A stretch of DNA of 49,926 nt from DATDYA01 sp035289165 (GCA_035289165.1 DATDYA010000035.1:1-49926), one strand, 5' to 3'. Counted from the first letter of the stretch, positions 23,983 to 32,343 are shown. A program made the numbers and translations. The notes: generated by a model not told the origin, from the letters alone.

Positions 23983-25197
23983 ATGAGCTATTTGAGCCAA
24001 ATAGTAAACAGCCCAGTCCGTGATGCCGCGGATCGCAAGATCGGTAAGGTCAAAGACCTTATTGTTACTACGAAACCTGGGCAGTATGCGCCGGTCGCTT
24101 ATCTTTTGGTAAAAGGAAAGAGCAAAGGCCGGTTTTTTGTTTCTTATGATCAGGTGAGTGTGGTTGGAAAAAAAGAAACCGTATTAAAAAAAGTGTTTGA
24201 AAAGAATTTAACTACCACAGTCGTGGTCGGGGATGAGTATGTAAACTTAGTACGAGATATTTTGGACCAACAGATCGTCGACACGGAGGGCGCGCGAGTG
24301 GTTAGAGTCAATGATCTCCGGCTTGGTATTTTAAACAACCAAATGGTGGTGGTGGGAATCGATGTTAGTTTTAAAGGGCTGCTCCGTCGTTTGGGTCTTG
24401 CTTGGCTGGATGTTTTTGACCGATTAAAAGTAAATCTGATCGATTGGCGAGATACCGAACGGTTAAAAGGTGGGTTAAAGCTTGAAGCTTTAACCCAGAA
24501 TTTAAAAAAACTCCATCCAGCTGATTTGGCGGACATTATTGAAGACTTAAGTATTAAACAAGGACGAGATTTGGTCACGAGCCTGGAATCTGAAGAAGCG
24601 GCCAAGGTGTTTGAGGAACTAGACCCCCATTTGCAAAAGGTGTTGGTCCGTTATCTGGGTCCAAAACAGGCGACGAATATTATTGAGAAGATGTCGGTGG
24701 ATGAGATTGTAGATTTTTTACAAACTTTATCTAAATACGACGCGCGACAGTTTTTGTCTCGTTTGCAAAGAGCGACCTCTACCAAGGTTAAAAAGCTCTT
24801 GGCCCATCGCGATGACACCGCCGGCGGCTTAATGACTACCGATTACATTACTATTAGTCCGGAAGCGACAGTCGCGGACGCGATTGAAGAAGTAAAGCGG
24901 GTGTCACATTCTATGCGTTCCATCCTTTATTTGTATTTGATCGACCACCGAGATATTTTTAAAGGGACAGTATCTTTACGCCGTCTTTTGATCGCTAAAT
25001 CTGATCAAAAGTTAAAAGATATTGTTCGACGTAGTAAGCGGATTGAAACTTTGCGTACCAATGACGATGTTGAGGAAGTAATGGATACGATGACGAGATA
25101 CAATTTGTATAGCGCAGCGGTATTAGATGAAAAACATCGGTTGGTCGGGGTGATAACCATCGACGACGTTATGCGGTATATGCGTCCTAAAGCTTAA
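23983..25197 (+). CDS. Soluble PRC-barrel / MgtE-N / CBS protein (magnesium-sensor domains without a channel)
   Basis: 404 residues, no membrane helix. Two PRC-barrel-like modules come first (~1-85 and ~92-145, GARVVRVNDLRLG). An MgtE N-terminal superhelical domain follows (~176-275, from LHPADLADIIEDL to the DDTAGGLMT junction), then a CBS pair (~283-402). In MgtE the N and CBS domains bind Mg2+ and gate the attached channel. Here the channel domain is absent and an NRAMP-type transporter starts 6 bases downstream instead. The two are clearly one operon, so this is likely a cytosolic Mg2+-responsive regulator of that transporter (inference). A 27-bp palindrome lies in the coding sequence at 24471. 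Confidence 0.88.
   Translation: MSYLSQIVNSPVRDAADRKIGKVKDLIVTTKPGQYAPVAYLLVKGKSKGRFFVSYDQVSVVGKKETVLKKVFEKNLTTTVVVGDEYVNLVRDILDQQIVDTEGARVVRVNDLRLGILNNQMVVVGIDVSFKGLLRRLGLAWLDVFDRLKVNLIDWRDTERLKGGLKLEALTQNLKKLHPADLADIIEDLSIKQGRDLVTSLESEEAAKVFEELDPHLQKVLVRYLGPKQATNIIEKMSVDEIVDFLQTLSKYDARQFLSRLQRATSTKVKKLLAHRDDTAGGLMTTDYITISPEATVADAIEEVKRVSHSMRSILYLYLIDHRDIFKGTVSLRRLLIAKSDQKLKDIVRRSKRIETLRTNDDVEEVMDTMTRYNLYSAAVLDEKHRLVGVITIDDVMRYMRPKA
24471..24497. repeat. 27-bp palindrome within the MgtE-like gene
   Basis: 13-base arms (TGGGTTAAAGCTT and its exact complement) around a single G at 24484. It encodes the linker before the MgtE-N domain. Confidence 0.85.
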
Positions 25198-25203
25198 GCG
25201 ACT

Positions 25204-26472
25204 ATGCTACGAAAATGGTATGGAAAATTGATTTTGGTCTTCGGTATCATGGGTCCGGCGATAATCGCCGGCACTGCCAATAACGATGCTGGTGGGATCA
25301 GTACCTATTCTTTTGCTGGGTCGCGTTTTGGTTATATGATGCTCTGGGTTTTAGTTTTCAACTTCATTACTCTAGCGGTAACACAAGAGATTGGTATTCG
25401 TTTGGGGGCACATACTGGCAAAGGGCTTTCGGCCCTTATCCGTGAGCAGTTTGGGGTGCGCTGGGCTTTTTTTGCTATTGCGGCGCTGTATGTTGCTAAC
25501 CTTGCGGTAACTGTTTCCGAATTTGCCGGTATTGCGGTGGCGATGGAAATATTCCATATCCCGAAGTTAGCCTCTGTTCCGCTGTTTGCGGTTATTATCT
25601 GGCTGGTACTGTACAAGGGCTCATTTAAAAAAGTGGAGAGATTTTTTTTAATGATCTCGCTATTTTTTTTGGTTTACATAGTTTCTGCCGTCATGGCTGG
25701 ACCAAACTGGGGTGAGGTTTTATCTGCTAGTTTTACTCCTAGTTTTTCGAGTGAACCGTTGTATTTGTTTACACTCCTTGGCCTTATGGGTACAACCATT
25801 ACGCCTTGGGGCCAATTTTTTATCCAATCATACGTAGTAGACAAGGGTGTGACGCCCGGACAGTATAAAGTAGAGAAGTGGGAAGTGGTTTTTAGCGCCC
25901 TCTTTACATGCCTAATCGCCGCTATGATTATTATAACCACCAAACAAGTTTTGTTTGACAACGGTATTGTTGTCGACAGCGCCGAGAAAGCTGCCCTGTC
26001 GCTTCAACCAGTTTTGGGGAGTCTGGCAAAAAATATTTTTGGCGCTGGTTTCTTTTTTGCGTCATTGTTGGGAGCGTTTGTTTTGCCTCTAACCACCAGT
26101 TACTCGATTTGTGAAGCCTTGGGGTTTGAGCACGGGGTAGACCGAACCTGGAAAGAAGCCCCAACTTTTTATGGCATGATGGCTTTTACAATTATTCTCT
26201 CGGCCGTATTTGTGATGTTATCTGTTTTTCCATTGTTCCACATTATGATCTTCGCCCAGGTGGTAAATGGTATATTATTACCAATTATTTTAATATTCTT
26301 GGTTATCATTTTAAACCGTGGACAAAAAATCGGCTTACCGAAGGGTAGCCGAATTGGTAGAATATTCTACAACCTTATCACCTGGGAAGCGATTATACGC
26401 CTATCCCTAATTAGTATCTTGTTAGTTGCTCTGACTCTTTTTCCAGATTTACTTAGCCGGTTATTTGGTTAG
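25204..26472 (+). CDS. Divergent NRAMP-family divalent metal transporter (NRMT-like)
   Basis: 422 residues and about 11 transmembrane helices, the NRAMP (SLC11) topology. Helix 1 carries GPAIIAGTANNDAGGISTYS where classical NRAMPs have the DPGN metal site. Helix 6 has GTTITPWGQFF in place of the MPH motif that supplies the methionine ligand. Loss of the methionine is a feature of NRAMP-related magnesium transporters, which prefer hydrated Mg2+ or Mn2+ over soft metals. The upstream partner's MgtE/CBS domains point to the same substrate, but this remains inference. The 3' end overlaps the last 12 bases of the convergent glycosyltransferase gene. Confidence 0.87.
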   Translation: MLRKWYGKLILVFGIMGPAIIAGTANNDAGGISTYSFAGSRFGYMMLWVLVFNFITLAVTQEIGIRLGAHTGKGLSALIREQFGVRWAFFAIAALYVANLAVTVSEFAGIAVAMEIFHIPKLASVPLFAVIIWLVLYKGSFKKVERFFLMISLFFLVYIVSAVMAGPNWGEVLSASFTPSFSSEPLYLFTLLGLMGTTITPWGQFFIQSYVVDKGVTPGQYKVEKWEVVFSALFTCLIAAMIIITTKQVLFDNGIVVDSAEKAALSLQPVLGSLAKNIFGAGFFFASLLGAFVLPLTTSYSICEALGFEHGVDRTWKEAPTFYGMMAFTIILSAVFVMLSVFPLFHIMIFAQVVNGILLPIILIFLVIILNRGQKIGLPKGSRIGRIFYNLITWEAIIRLSLISILLVALTLFPDLLSRLFG

Positions 26473-27591
26473 TTTTTCGAGAGCGGAAAGAAATTGTTCC
26501 GCGCTTTTTTTCCAAGAAAATTGTTTAACGGCCACGTGGCCGTTTTTTTGTTGCCAATCACGCAACTCTTTGGAATTAAGAAGGGTTTGAATAGCGCGAG
26601 ACAAATCATTCGGGTTGAGTGGATTAATGAGATAAGCACTTTTGCCAGTTATCTCTGGCAAAGAGGAGTGGTTACTCGTAATAACCGGCGTACCAAGCGC
26701 CATGGCTTCAAGGACGGGGAAACCAAAACCTTCATAGTGACTAGGGAAGACAAAGAGCTCTGCTAGTTCGTAGAGAACAGTTTTTTCGGTGGTAGTAACG
26801 TAACCAAGACAGTGAATTTTTTCTCTAATCCCAGAGTTTTTAATATATTCGAATATCTTTTCATTTTTCCACCCCGGTGCGCCGGCAATGACGAGGTGAA
26901 TTGGTAGTGTCTCTTTATTGTAAACTTTCTCAAAAGCTTCCAAAAGGCAGAGAAGATTTTTACGTGGTTCATACGCCCCGACGAAAAGTAAAAATCTCTC
27001 GGGGAGATTGAATTTGTTTTTGACAACAGTTTTTTGTTCGGGAGTAGTCGGAAAAATTTCTGACGATAGTCCTGGATAGATAACTTCTACTTTAGCTTCG
27101 TTGGTTTTGTAAAAATTTATGATGTCTCTTTTGGTATTAAAAGAGGGGGCGAGGATAAGATTGGCGCGTTTAATAGCTCGTCGCGAATTAATGAGGCGCT
27201 GTTTGGTGGTAAAGAATTCAGGAAAAAATTCAAAGGAAAGATCGTGGATAGTAAGAATTTGGGGGATATTTTTAGATAAAGCGGTAAAGTGGAGGTTGGG
27301 TGAAAACCAAGCGTCAAGCGGGTAGGGGATGAGTTTATCTAGACGTGGTCGGTTGAAGCAGAGAAGGGAGGCGTTGAGAAGTTTGTTGGGGAAACGAGTG
27401 TGCATGATATCTACTTTGGCCCCATTAAAATCTGGTAGACAAGGATAGGTTTTATGGTAGGAGTTGTAATAAAGGTAGTAGTGGTTAGTTTTGTCGATCG
27501 CAAAAAGAGCCTTTAAGAGTTCAAAGGTGTATTCCGCTACCCCGGTTCTAAGCGGGGACATGAGGGGTCGGATGTCGACGCCGATCTGCAT
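26461..27591 (-). CDS. GT4-family glycosyltransferase
   Basis: 376 residues, GT-B fold. The N-terminus MQIGVDIRPL with the GVAEYTFELL loop is the acceptor domain. ILTIHDLSFEFFPEF is the inter-domain motif seen in mannosyltransferase-like GT4 enzymes. The donor site has FLLFVGAYEPRKNL and FPSHYEGFGFPVLEAMALG (EX7E), then GTPVITSN. It is the last gene of a three-gene minus-strand operon: 4 bases separate it from the upstream gene. It probably adds a sugar to a polyprenyl-linked oligosaccharide. Its end overlaps the NRAMP gene by 12 bases, and no terminator is visible there. Confidence 0.9.
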   Translation of the reverse strand: MQIGVDIRPLMSPLRTGVAEYTFELLKALFAIDKTNHYYLYYNSYHKTYPCLPDFNGAKVDIMHTRFPNKLLNASLLCFNRPRLDKLIPYPLDAWFSPNLHFTALSKNIPQILTIHDLSFEFFPEFFTTKQRLINSRRAIKRANLILAPSFNTKRDIINFYKTNEAKVEVIYPGLSSEIFPTTPEQKTVVKNKFNLPERFLLFVGAYEPRKNLLCLLEAFEKVYNKETLPIHLVIAGAPGWKNEKIFEYIKNSGIREKIHCLGYVTTTEKTVLYELAELFVFPSHYEGFGFPVLEAMALGTPVITSNHSSLPEITGKSAYLINPLNPNDLSRAIQTLLNSKELRDWQQKNGHVAVKQFSWKKSAEQFLSALEKLTK

Positions 27592-27595
27592 AGGT

Positions 27596-28774
27596 TTAGA
27601 GAGTTTTGTCAGGCGGAGAAACTAAATTGGAACTCATTTTAAAGCCATAATCGCCAAGGTTTAGATTTGGTTGATGAAATCCTTTTTTGAATTCTTCGAA
27701 ACGATCGGAAACGTAGGATTGGATTTTGGTTTTGAATTTGTCACTACCAAAGTTGTGGGAGTGGTTGTGGATTTTTTGGCTATCCCAAGTTTCCGCTTTA
27801 AAATTGAGAACCGCGTCTAAAAGTGACTCCCAGGTTTGTTCTTTGAAGAAAGCGCCAGTCTCATTAGGAATAACTGTTTCGGTGGCCCCGCCTTGACCAA
27901 GGGCGATTACCGGGCGACCGGCGGCCATCGCCTCAACCGGAGTAATCCCAAAGTCTTCCATCTGGGGATGAATAAAAGCTTGGGCGTGAGAAAGTAATTC
28001 ACGTTTTGCTTCCTCAGATATTTTACCTAGAAATTCAATGTTTGGTTTGGAAATTTTTTTCAATAATTTTAATTCTGGACCAATACCAAATATTTTTAAA
28101 GGAAGTTTAAGTCGGTTAAAAACTTTAACCACCAGATCAATCCGTTTGTAAGGGACGAGTCGGCCGCCCGCTACAAAGTAGTCTCCAATGGTTTGGTTCG
28201 GTTGGTAAAGATTGGTATCTACTGGCGGGTAGATTACTTCACTGCCGCGGCGGTAGTATTTTAAAATGCGGCGGCTAACGGTTTTAGAATTGGCAATGAA
28301 TTCATCCACTCTTTGGGTGCTTAGTTGGTCCCAGATACGTAAACGGTGAATAAAGCCGGGTAAAAGCATCTTAACTAAGCGACTGCGTTTTAAGTCGCTT
28401 AAATATTCGCCGCCTTCTGCCCAGAGAAAGCGGGGAGGAGTGTGGCAGTAGGAGATGTGAAGGGTGTTGGGGTTGGTGATAACACCTTTCGCAAAGATAC
28501 TGCTCGTGGATAATACCACTTCGTAGTTTTTTAAGTCGTGCTTTTCGGTCGCGAGTGGCATGAGAGGTAGATACCACGGAAAAGAAGACTTAATAAACGG
28601 CATGCGCGCTAAAAAAGTTTCTTCAATTTTAGCGGCATTGGAAAAGGGGAGTTTGTCTCGATCGTGAAATAAAACAAAAATTGGCGCCTCCGGCCAAATT
28701 TCGTGGAGGGACTTCAAGACTCTTTCCGCCCCTCCGTCTTGAGATAAATAATCGTGAACCAATGCAACTTTCAT
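27596..28774 (-). CDS. GT4-family glycosyltransferase (WbaZ-like)
   Basis: 392 residues. It begins MKVALVHDYLSQDGGAERV, where the GGAERV loop is characteristic of WbaZ/mannosyltransferase-type GT4 enzymes. ISYCHTPPRFLWAE is a second hallmark of that subgroup. The donor site holds YFVAGGRLVPYKRIDLVVKVF and PQMEDFGITPVEAMAAGRPV (EX7E). The short C-terminal tail beyond ~375 is not conserved-looking. The substrate may be GDP-mannose (inference from subgroup and the manC gene at the window end). It sits 5 bases after the sugar-phosphate transferase gene, the order expected if it adds the second sugar. Confidence 0.9.
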   Translation of the reverse strand: MKVALVHDYLSQDGGAERVLKSLHEIWPEAPIFVLFHDRDKLPFSNAAKIEETFLARMPFIKSSFPWYLPLMPLATEKHDLKNYEVVLSTSSIFAKGVITNPNTLHISYCHTPPRFLWAEGGEYLSDLKRSRLVKMLLPGFIHRLRIWDQLSTQRVDEFIANSKTVSRRILKYYRRGSEVIYPPVDTNLYQPNQTIGDYFVAGGRLVPYKRIDLVVKVFNRLKLPLKIFGIGPELKLLKKISKPNIEFLGKISEEAKRELLSHAQAFIHPQMEDFGITPVEAMAAGRPVIALGQGGATETVIPNETGAFFKEQTWESLLDAVLNFKAETWDSQKIHNHSHNFGSDKFKTKIQSYVSDRFEEFKKGFHQPNLNLGDYGFKMSSNLVSPPDKTL

Positions 28775-28779
28775 GAAAC

Positions 28780-30195
28780 TTAGAGGGCGCCTTTTCTTAG
28801 TAAAACGATAAACGGAGTTTTAAGGAGGATAATAAAATCCGACCAAAGACTCCAGTGCTCAATGTAAAAGGTGTCGAGCTTAACTTCTTCTTCAAAGGTT
28901 AGGTTACTGCGGCCAGAAATTTGGGTAAGACCGGAAAGTCCTGGCCGGATAGTGAGAACAGCCTTGTGACTGCGTTCGTATTTGTCTACCTCGCGCGTTT
29001 GGTGTGGTCGGGGGCCGATGAGGCTCATATCACCCTTAAAGACATTCCAGAGCTGTGGTAATTCATCCAAACTCCAACGACGGATAAAGCGGCCAAAAGG
29101 TGTAACGCGTGGGTCGTTTTTAATTTTATACACCGGTCCAGTCTTGATGCTATTAGTTTTTATTAGGTCTTTTTCTTGTTTTAAGGCGTCGCAATTAATC
29201 TCGCCATTGGTGCCTTCCACACAATCTTTCTGGTACATGGAACGAAACTTGTAGGTTCGGAATTTGTATCCTGCTTGTCCTACTCGTTCATTTTTGTAAA
29301 TTACTGGCCGACCGGTTTCGATTAGGATAACAAGCGAGATTAAAAAGAGCACGGGGGAAAGAACAATGAGTAAGATCAGGGAACCAAGGAAATCAAAAAG
29401 GCGTTTAATTATGGCGTTCCAGCCACTAAGACGAGTTCGACCGAGTTGGACGATTGGGATGCCAGCGATTGTTGTTATTGTCATATTGGAAGAGATGGTT
29501 TCAAAGAGATCGGCAGAGTACTTGAAAGCAATGTGGTGTTCGTCAGCAAATTCTAAGGTTCGGATGGCCTCGTCTTTGTTTTCTGGGTTAGTAAAGATAA
29601 TCTCATCTGGAATTTTTACTGTAAGTTTTTTTATCGTTTCAGTATTAAAAGAATCGTAAACACCAACTAAGACATAGCCAAGGGTTGGGCGGTTGGAAAG
29701 AGCTTCTTGAATCTGGGCGGCAATGGAGTGGTTGCCAATAACTACAGTTTTCCGCAGGCCAACTCCTAGTCGGTGAAATAGGGCTTTAAGACCACGAATG
29801 GCGAGACGGCCGAGGGAGACATAAATGACAGCGAGAATCCAACCGGCCAAAACCAAAAAGCGGGAATCGAATTTTTGTAAGGTAAAAAAGACGTAAATGG
29901 TAATAGCGGAAAAACCAGTAGCGCAGGCAAAGAAGAGCCGGGTCAGGTCTTTGGCTAGTTTGCGGTTAGGGTTTGTATGGTAAAGGCCGTTAAGGGCGAA
30001 GATTATGATCCAACCGAGGGCAACCCACATAACTAATGGCCAATAGCGAGTCCAGGCTAGATTAAACTGAACTGGACGGATATTCTCGACAATATCGGCA
30101 TAACGGAGGGTATAGGCAGTAAAACCGGCTAGAACGAGAAGTAAGTAGTCGACCGGGAGCTGCAGAAAGGTAAAGACGGTTTCAAAACGTTTCAT
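28780..30195 (-). CDS. Polyprenyl-phosphate sugar-1-phosphate transferase (initiating glycosyltransferase)
   Basis: 471 residues. It moves a sugar-1-phosphate from a nucleotide sugar to undecaprenyl phosphate at the inner face of the membrane, starting a surface polysaccharide unit. The N-terminal half has about four transmembrane helices (~15-35, 48-72, 85-105 and 110-130), then a Rossmann-like CoA-binding region with VVIGNHSIAAQIQ. After the helix at ~275-297 comes the catalytic bacterial-sugar-transferase domain: GRPVIYKNERVG, FRTYKFRSM, RWSLDELPQLWNV, MSLIGPRP and IRPGLSGLTQISGR. A ~30-residue insertion follows FRSM. First gene of the glycan operon, driven by the promoter at 30219-30247. 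Confidence 0.95.
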   Translation of the reverse strand: MKRFETVFTFLQLPVDYLLLVLAGFTAYTLRYADIVENIRPVQFNLAWTRYWPLVMWVALGWIIIFALNGLYHTNPNRKLAKDLTRLFFACATGFSAITIYVFFTLQKFDSRFLVLAGWILAVIYVSLGRLAIRGLKALFHRLGVGLRKTVVIGNHSIAAQIQEALSNRPTLGYVLVGVYDSFNTETIKKLTVKIPDEIIFTNPENKDEAIRTLEFADEHHIAFKYSADLFETISSNMTITTIAGIPIVQLGRTRLSGWNAIIKRLFDFLGSLILLIVLSPVLFLISLVILIETGRPVIYKNERVGQAGYKFRTYKFRSMYQKDCVEGTNGEINCDALKQEKDLIKTNSIKTGPVYKIKNDPRVTPFGRFIRRWSLDELPQLWNVFKGDMSLIGPRPHQTREVDKYERSHKAVLTIRPGLSGLTQISGRSNLTFEEEVKLDTFYIEHWSLWSDFIILLKTPFIVLLRKGAL

Positions 30196-30218
30196 AATAA
30201 TAGGTTATGATGGCTGGT

Positions 30219-30247
30219 ATTTTAAGCTAAAACAGCTGTTTGGTCAA
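30219..30247 (-). promoter_or_regulatory. Promoter of the glycan operon
   Basis: TTGACC (30247-30242), a 17-base spacer and TAAAAT (30224-30219) on the minus strand. The spacer contains the 12-bp palindrome AAACAGCTGTTT (30230-30241), a possible operator. Confidence 0.75.
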
Positions 30248-30276
30248 TTGTCTAATTTAATTGTCTGGGGTATAAT
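30248..30276 (+). promoter_or_regulatory. Promoter of the 30285 gene, back-to-back with the glycan promoter
   Basis: TTGTCT, a 17-base spacer and TATAAT. Its -35 directly abuts the -35 of the divergent promoter. The -10 ends 8 bases before the ATG, so the mRNA should be leaderless. Confidence 0.75.
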
Positions 30277-30284
30277 TCTCCCAT

Positions 30285-30620
30285 ATGCAAATCTATTTTA
30301 AGAAACAGCTTTTACCGGACCCAGCTAAAGCCATTCGTCGAGCTGGCTATGGCGAACATCGCGACCGACGGAGCGCCCAGATAAGCTATGTTAAAAGAGT
30401 ACATCGGGATTGGTACCCTCGTTTTCATGTATATATTTTAGAGAAAGGTGAAAAGATTATTTTTAATATGCATCTGGACCAGCGAGCTACGCGGTATGAG
30501 GGTGTAACTGCACATTCAGGTGAATACGAAGGGGAAGTGGTAAAAAAAGAAGCAGAGAGAATAAAAAAAGCCGTAGAAGTTTTTAATAATCCAACGGTCA
30601 AGCCAGTCCAGTTTGGATGA
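30285..30620 (+). CDS. Small conserved-looking hypothetical protein
   Basis: 111 residues, no recognised domain, no signal or membrane segment. It is rich in Arg, His and Tyr in the middle (VHRDWYPRFHVYILEKG) followed by an NMHLDQRATRYEG segment, suggesting a compact alpha/beta fold. Similar short proteins occur in CPR genomes without function (recalled, unchecked). The start is set by the promoter: the predicted RNA start is 1-2 bases before ATG 30285. It ends 3 bases from the stop of the convergent DUF6498-like gene, with no terminator between them. Confidence 0.72.
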   Translation: MQIYFKKQLLPDPAKAIRRAGYGEHRDRRSAQISYVKRVHRDWYPRFHVYILEKGEKIIFNMHLDQRATRYEGVTAHSGEYEGEVVKKEAERIKKAVEVFNNPTVKPVQFG

Positions 30621-30622
30621 AA

Positions 30623-31282
30623 TTACTTTTTTAATTCGGTAGCTACCGGTTTGGATGAAGTCAGAAAAACGGTATCATTTTTATGTTCAGTACGGTGTGC
30701 TTTCAAATCTAAGTTGATCTTTAAAATAACTAATACTACTACGGCGGCAGTCGGGAGGCTCAGGACCAAAGTCGCAATTCCACCCAGCATAACAACGATA
30801 TGCATTATAACGATTCTCTTGTAGGGGGCAAAGAGCAATTCTTGAGTCGTGGTTTTTAAATATTCTTTTTGGCCGAAGTAGTTATTTATTAAAGATACAC
30901 CGTGACTTACTAAAAGTGCTAGAAGAGAAATAGAGAGGAATAATGGGCTAATTGGTTGACCATAATATCCGTTGAGGAAGAAGATAAAAAAGCCGTGTGC
31001 TAAACAAAAGCCGGCATAATGAATTGCAAAAAAGCCGGTAACAATTCCTCTAGCCAAGCGGTCGCTAAGTTGGCGCGGACCTTCGTATTTACCAAATGGT
31101 GCGGCGAGCATTTTAATAAAGTGATAAAATCCAATCACCAAGTTTTCTGCCCAGTAGAGGATCAAGACATCCATCGCCCCCCAGCTATAAAAAATTACCC
31201 CAACTAAGGGTACTAAGTTAGAGAGGACTAAAAATAGTGTCGAAATTTTATTAGATTTTGAATGTGAGTTAAATTTGTCCAT
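30623..31282 (-). CDS. DUF6498-like multi-pass membrane protein
   Basis: 219 residues from the ATG at 31282. Five to six hydrophobic helices, with the DUF6498-type signature YWAENLVIGFYHFIKML and the later FAIHYAGFCLAHGFFIFF. Function unknown for the family. An upstream ATG at 31288 would add two residues. The promoter decides the start: its -10 ends at 31289, so transcription should begin at about 31282, exactly the second ATG, giving a leaderless message. A 12-bp palindrome in the promoter spacer may be an operator. The C-terminus is a charged cytoplasmic tail. Confidence 0.82.
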   Translation of the reverse strand: MDKFNSHSKSNKISTLFLVLSNLVPLVGVIFYSWGAMDVLILYWAENLVIGFYHFIKMLAAPFGKYEGPRQLSDRLARGIVTGFFAIHYAGFCLAHGFFIFFLNGYYGQPISPLFLSISLLALLVSHGVSLINNYFGQKEYLKTTTQELLFAPYKRIVIMHIVVMLGGIATLVLSLPTAAVVVLVILKINLDLKAHRTEHKNDTVFLTSSKPVATELKK

Positions 31283-31288
31283 GGACAT

Positions 31289-31317
31289 ATTTTAAACTAT
31301 TGAACCGGTTCAGTCAA
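31289..31317 (-). promoter_or_regulatory. Promoter with palindromic spacer; fixes the start of the DUF6498-like gene
   Basis: TTGACT (31317-31312), a 17-base spacer and TAAAAT (31294-31289) on the minus strand. TGAACCGGTTCA (31301-31312) is a perfect 12-bp palindrome overlapping the spacer. Confidence 0.75.
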
Positions 31318-31320
31318 TTA

Positions 31321-31354
31321 AATAAAACAGTCTTGACTTGCGTCAAGACTGTTT
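31321..31354 (-). terminator. Terminator of rnpB
   Basis: A 13-bp perfect stem (31354-31342 with 31337-31325) around a GCAA loop, followed on the minus strand by TATT. Confidence 0.88.
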
Positions 31355-31748
31355 AGTTCATTACGATAAGCCGAATTCTGTTGCTTAACCACAGAGGTGA
31401 TTAAGTTGCAATCATTTCTCTAGTCCTAGTGTTGCCACTAGGATCATTAGCGAGCGAACTTATAGCGTCTTTCGACACTCTGCTCTTGCTTGCGGACAAG
31501 GATTTAGCCGTTTCACTTCCAACCTTTTTCCCCGAGGTCGGAACTAAGCTGTAACTCTTGATAATCCAAGAATTTGGGGTTTAGCTTTCCTAGTCTTTTC
31601 AGACTAAGACGTCTCTGCTCGCACCTATTTCCCGATAAATTATCGGGGTAGGCGGGTGTTACCCGCTGTCTGTTACTCTGACTTACGTCAGAGTGCAAGT
31701 TCGGACTTTCCTAGCCGATTTACACCGGCTCGATTGCTTGTAATGAAC
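31355..31748 (-). ncRNA. rnpB: RNase P RNA (bacterial type A)
   Basis: Catalytic RNA that removes 5' leaders from pre-tRNAs. On the minus strand the 5' and 3' ends pair (TTCATTAC with GTAATGAA, helix P1). The universally conserved blocks are present in order: GGAAAGTCCGAAC near the 5' end, ACAGACAGCGGGTAAC, and AGGTGCGAGCAGAGACG in the middle. AAACGGCTAAATCC and the 3' ACAGAATTCGGCTTATCG, which contains the P4 partner, follow. The GGCAACACTAGG hairpin is clear. Length ~394 fits type A. It has a consensus promoter at 31755-31783, and the terminator sits immediately after the 3' end. Ends are approximate by a few bases. Confidence 0.95.
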
Positions 31749-31754
31749 GAAAGT

Positions 31755-31783
31755 ATAATAACAGATTTTAGTGGTTTTGTCAA
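31755..31783 (-). promoter_or_regulatory. Promoter of rnpB
   Basis: TTGACA (31783-31778), a 17-base spacer and TATTAT (31760-31755) on the minus strand. The RNA start is predicted at ~31748, the base of P1. Confidence 0.88.
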
Positions 31784-31878
31784 GCGAAAAAAGTTAGTAT
31801 TAGCCAGATTCTAGTACAAATTAAGTAGTATTAGTTTGCTATTATTTACGCCAGGCTGTACAATTCAGATGAGTAAAA

Positions 31879-31884
31879 TATAAT
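31879..31884 (+). promoter_or_regulatory. -10 element ahead of the 31895 gene
   Basis: TATAAT ends 10 bases before the ATG. The -35 is weak. The transcript would be nearly leaderless. Confidence 0.5.
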
Positions 31885-31894
31885 TTTAGCTATT

Positions 31895-32320
31895 ATGTTA
31901 AATTTTTCTTATTTAATATTAATTATTGTGGGAGTGGTGTTGTGGGTAATTTTTTTAATAAGTTTTCTTATACCAAGAATTATTTTTAAAGTAAATCCTA
32001 AAGAGTTCGAATTGTTAATACAAGAGATACGGAATACCGGGAGATTGCTTCTGTCTAATCGTTGTGGCGGTAGGATGGGTTGGATAAATTTTACTTTTGG
32101 ATTTTTGGGGGTAGAAATTTATAACACGGGAATAATAATTAAACCAGTATTTTTGCAATCCGTTGCCGTTAAGAAAGAAGAAATCACGGAAATTAAAAAT
32201 TGCCACCACCTTATCACTCCGGGGATAAAAATAGTACATAAGTCTGATAAAATTCGAGGGTCAATCTATTTATATCTTAGATTAGAAGAAAATATTGTAC
32301 AAGAACTTATGAGTAAGTAG
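31895..32320 (+). CDS. Small membrane-anchored hypothetical protein
   Basis: 141 residues. One long hydrophobic N-terminal helix (~4-30), then a cytoplasmic or external beta-rich domain with short strands (GVEIYNTGIIIKPVF, IYLYLRLE). It resembles the general plan of bacterial PH-like or YdbT-type membrane-anchored domains, but I cannot assign it. The gene is AT-rich and starts at the ATG at 31895. The next gene begins 23 bases after its stop, so both may be on one transcript with 32344 and 32922. Confidence 0.68.
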   Translation: MLNFSYLILIIVGVVLWVIFLISFLIPRIIFKVNPKEFELLIQEIRNTGRLLLSNRCGGRMGWINFTFGFLGVEIYNTGIIIKPVFLQSVAVKKEEITEIKNCHHLITPGIKIVHKSDKIRGSIYLYLRLEENIVQELMSK

Positions 32321-32343
32321 CTCAATTGGAAGACACCAAATTT

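Noticed and set aside
24150..24605. 151-residue minus-strand open frame in the MgtE-like gene
   Set aside because: Antisense to a well-supported gene; its sequence is Ser/Thr/Arg-rich with no family features.
31513..31698. Small open frame at 31513-31698
   Set aside because: It lies inside the RNase P RNA on the same strand.
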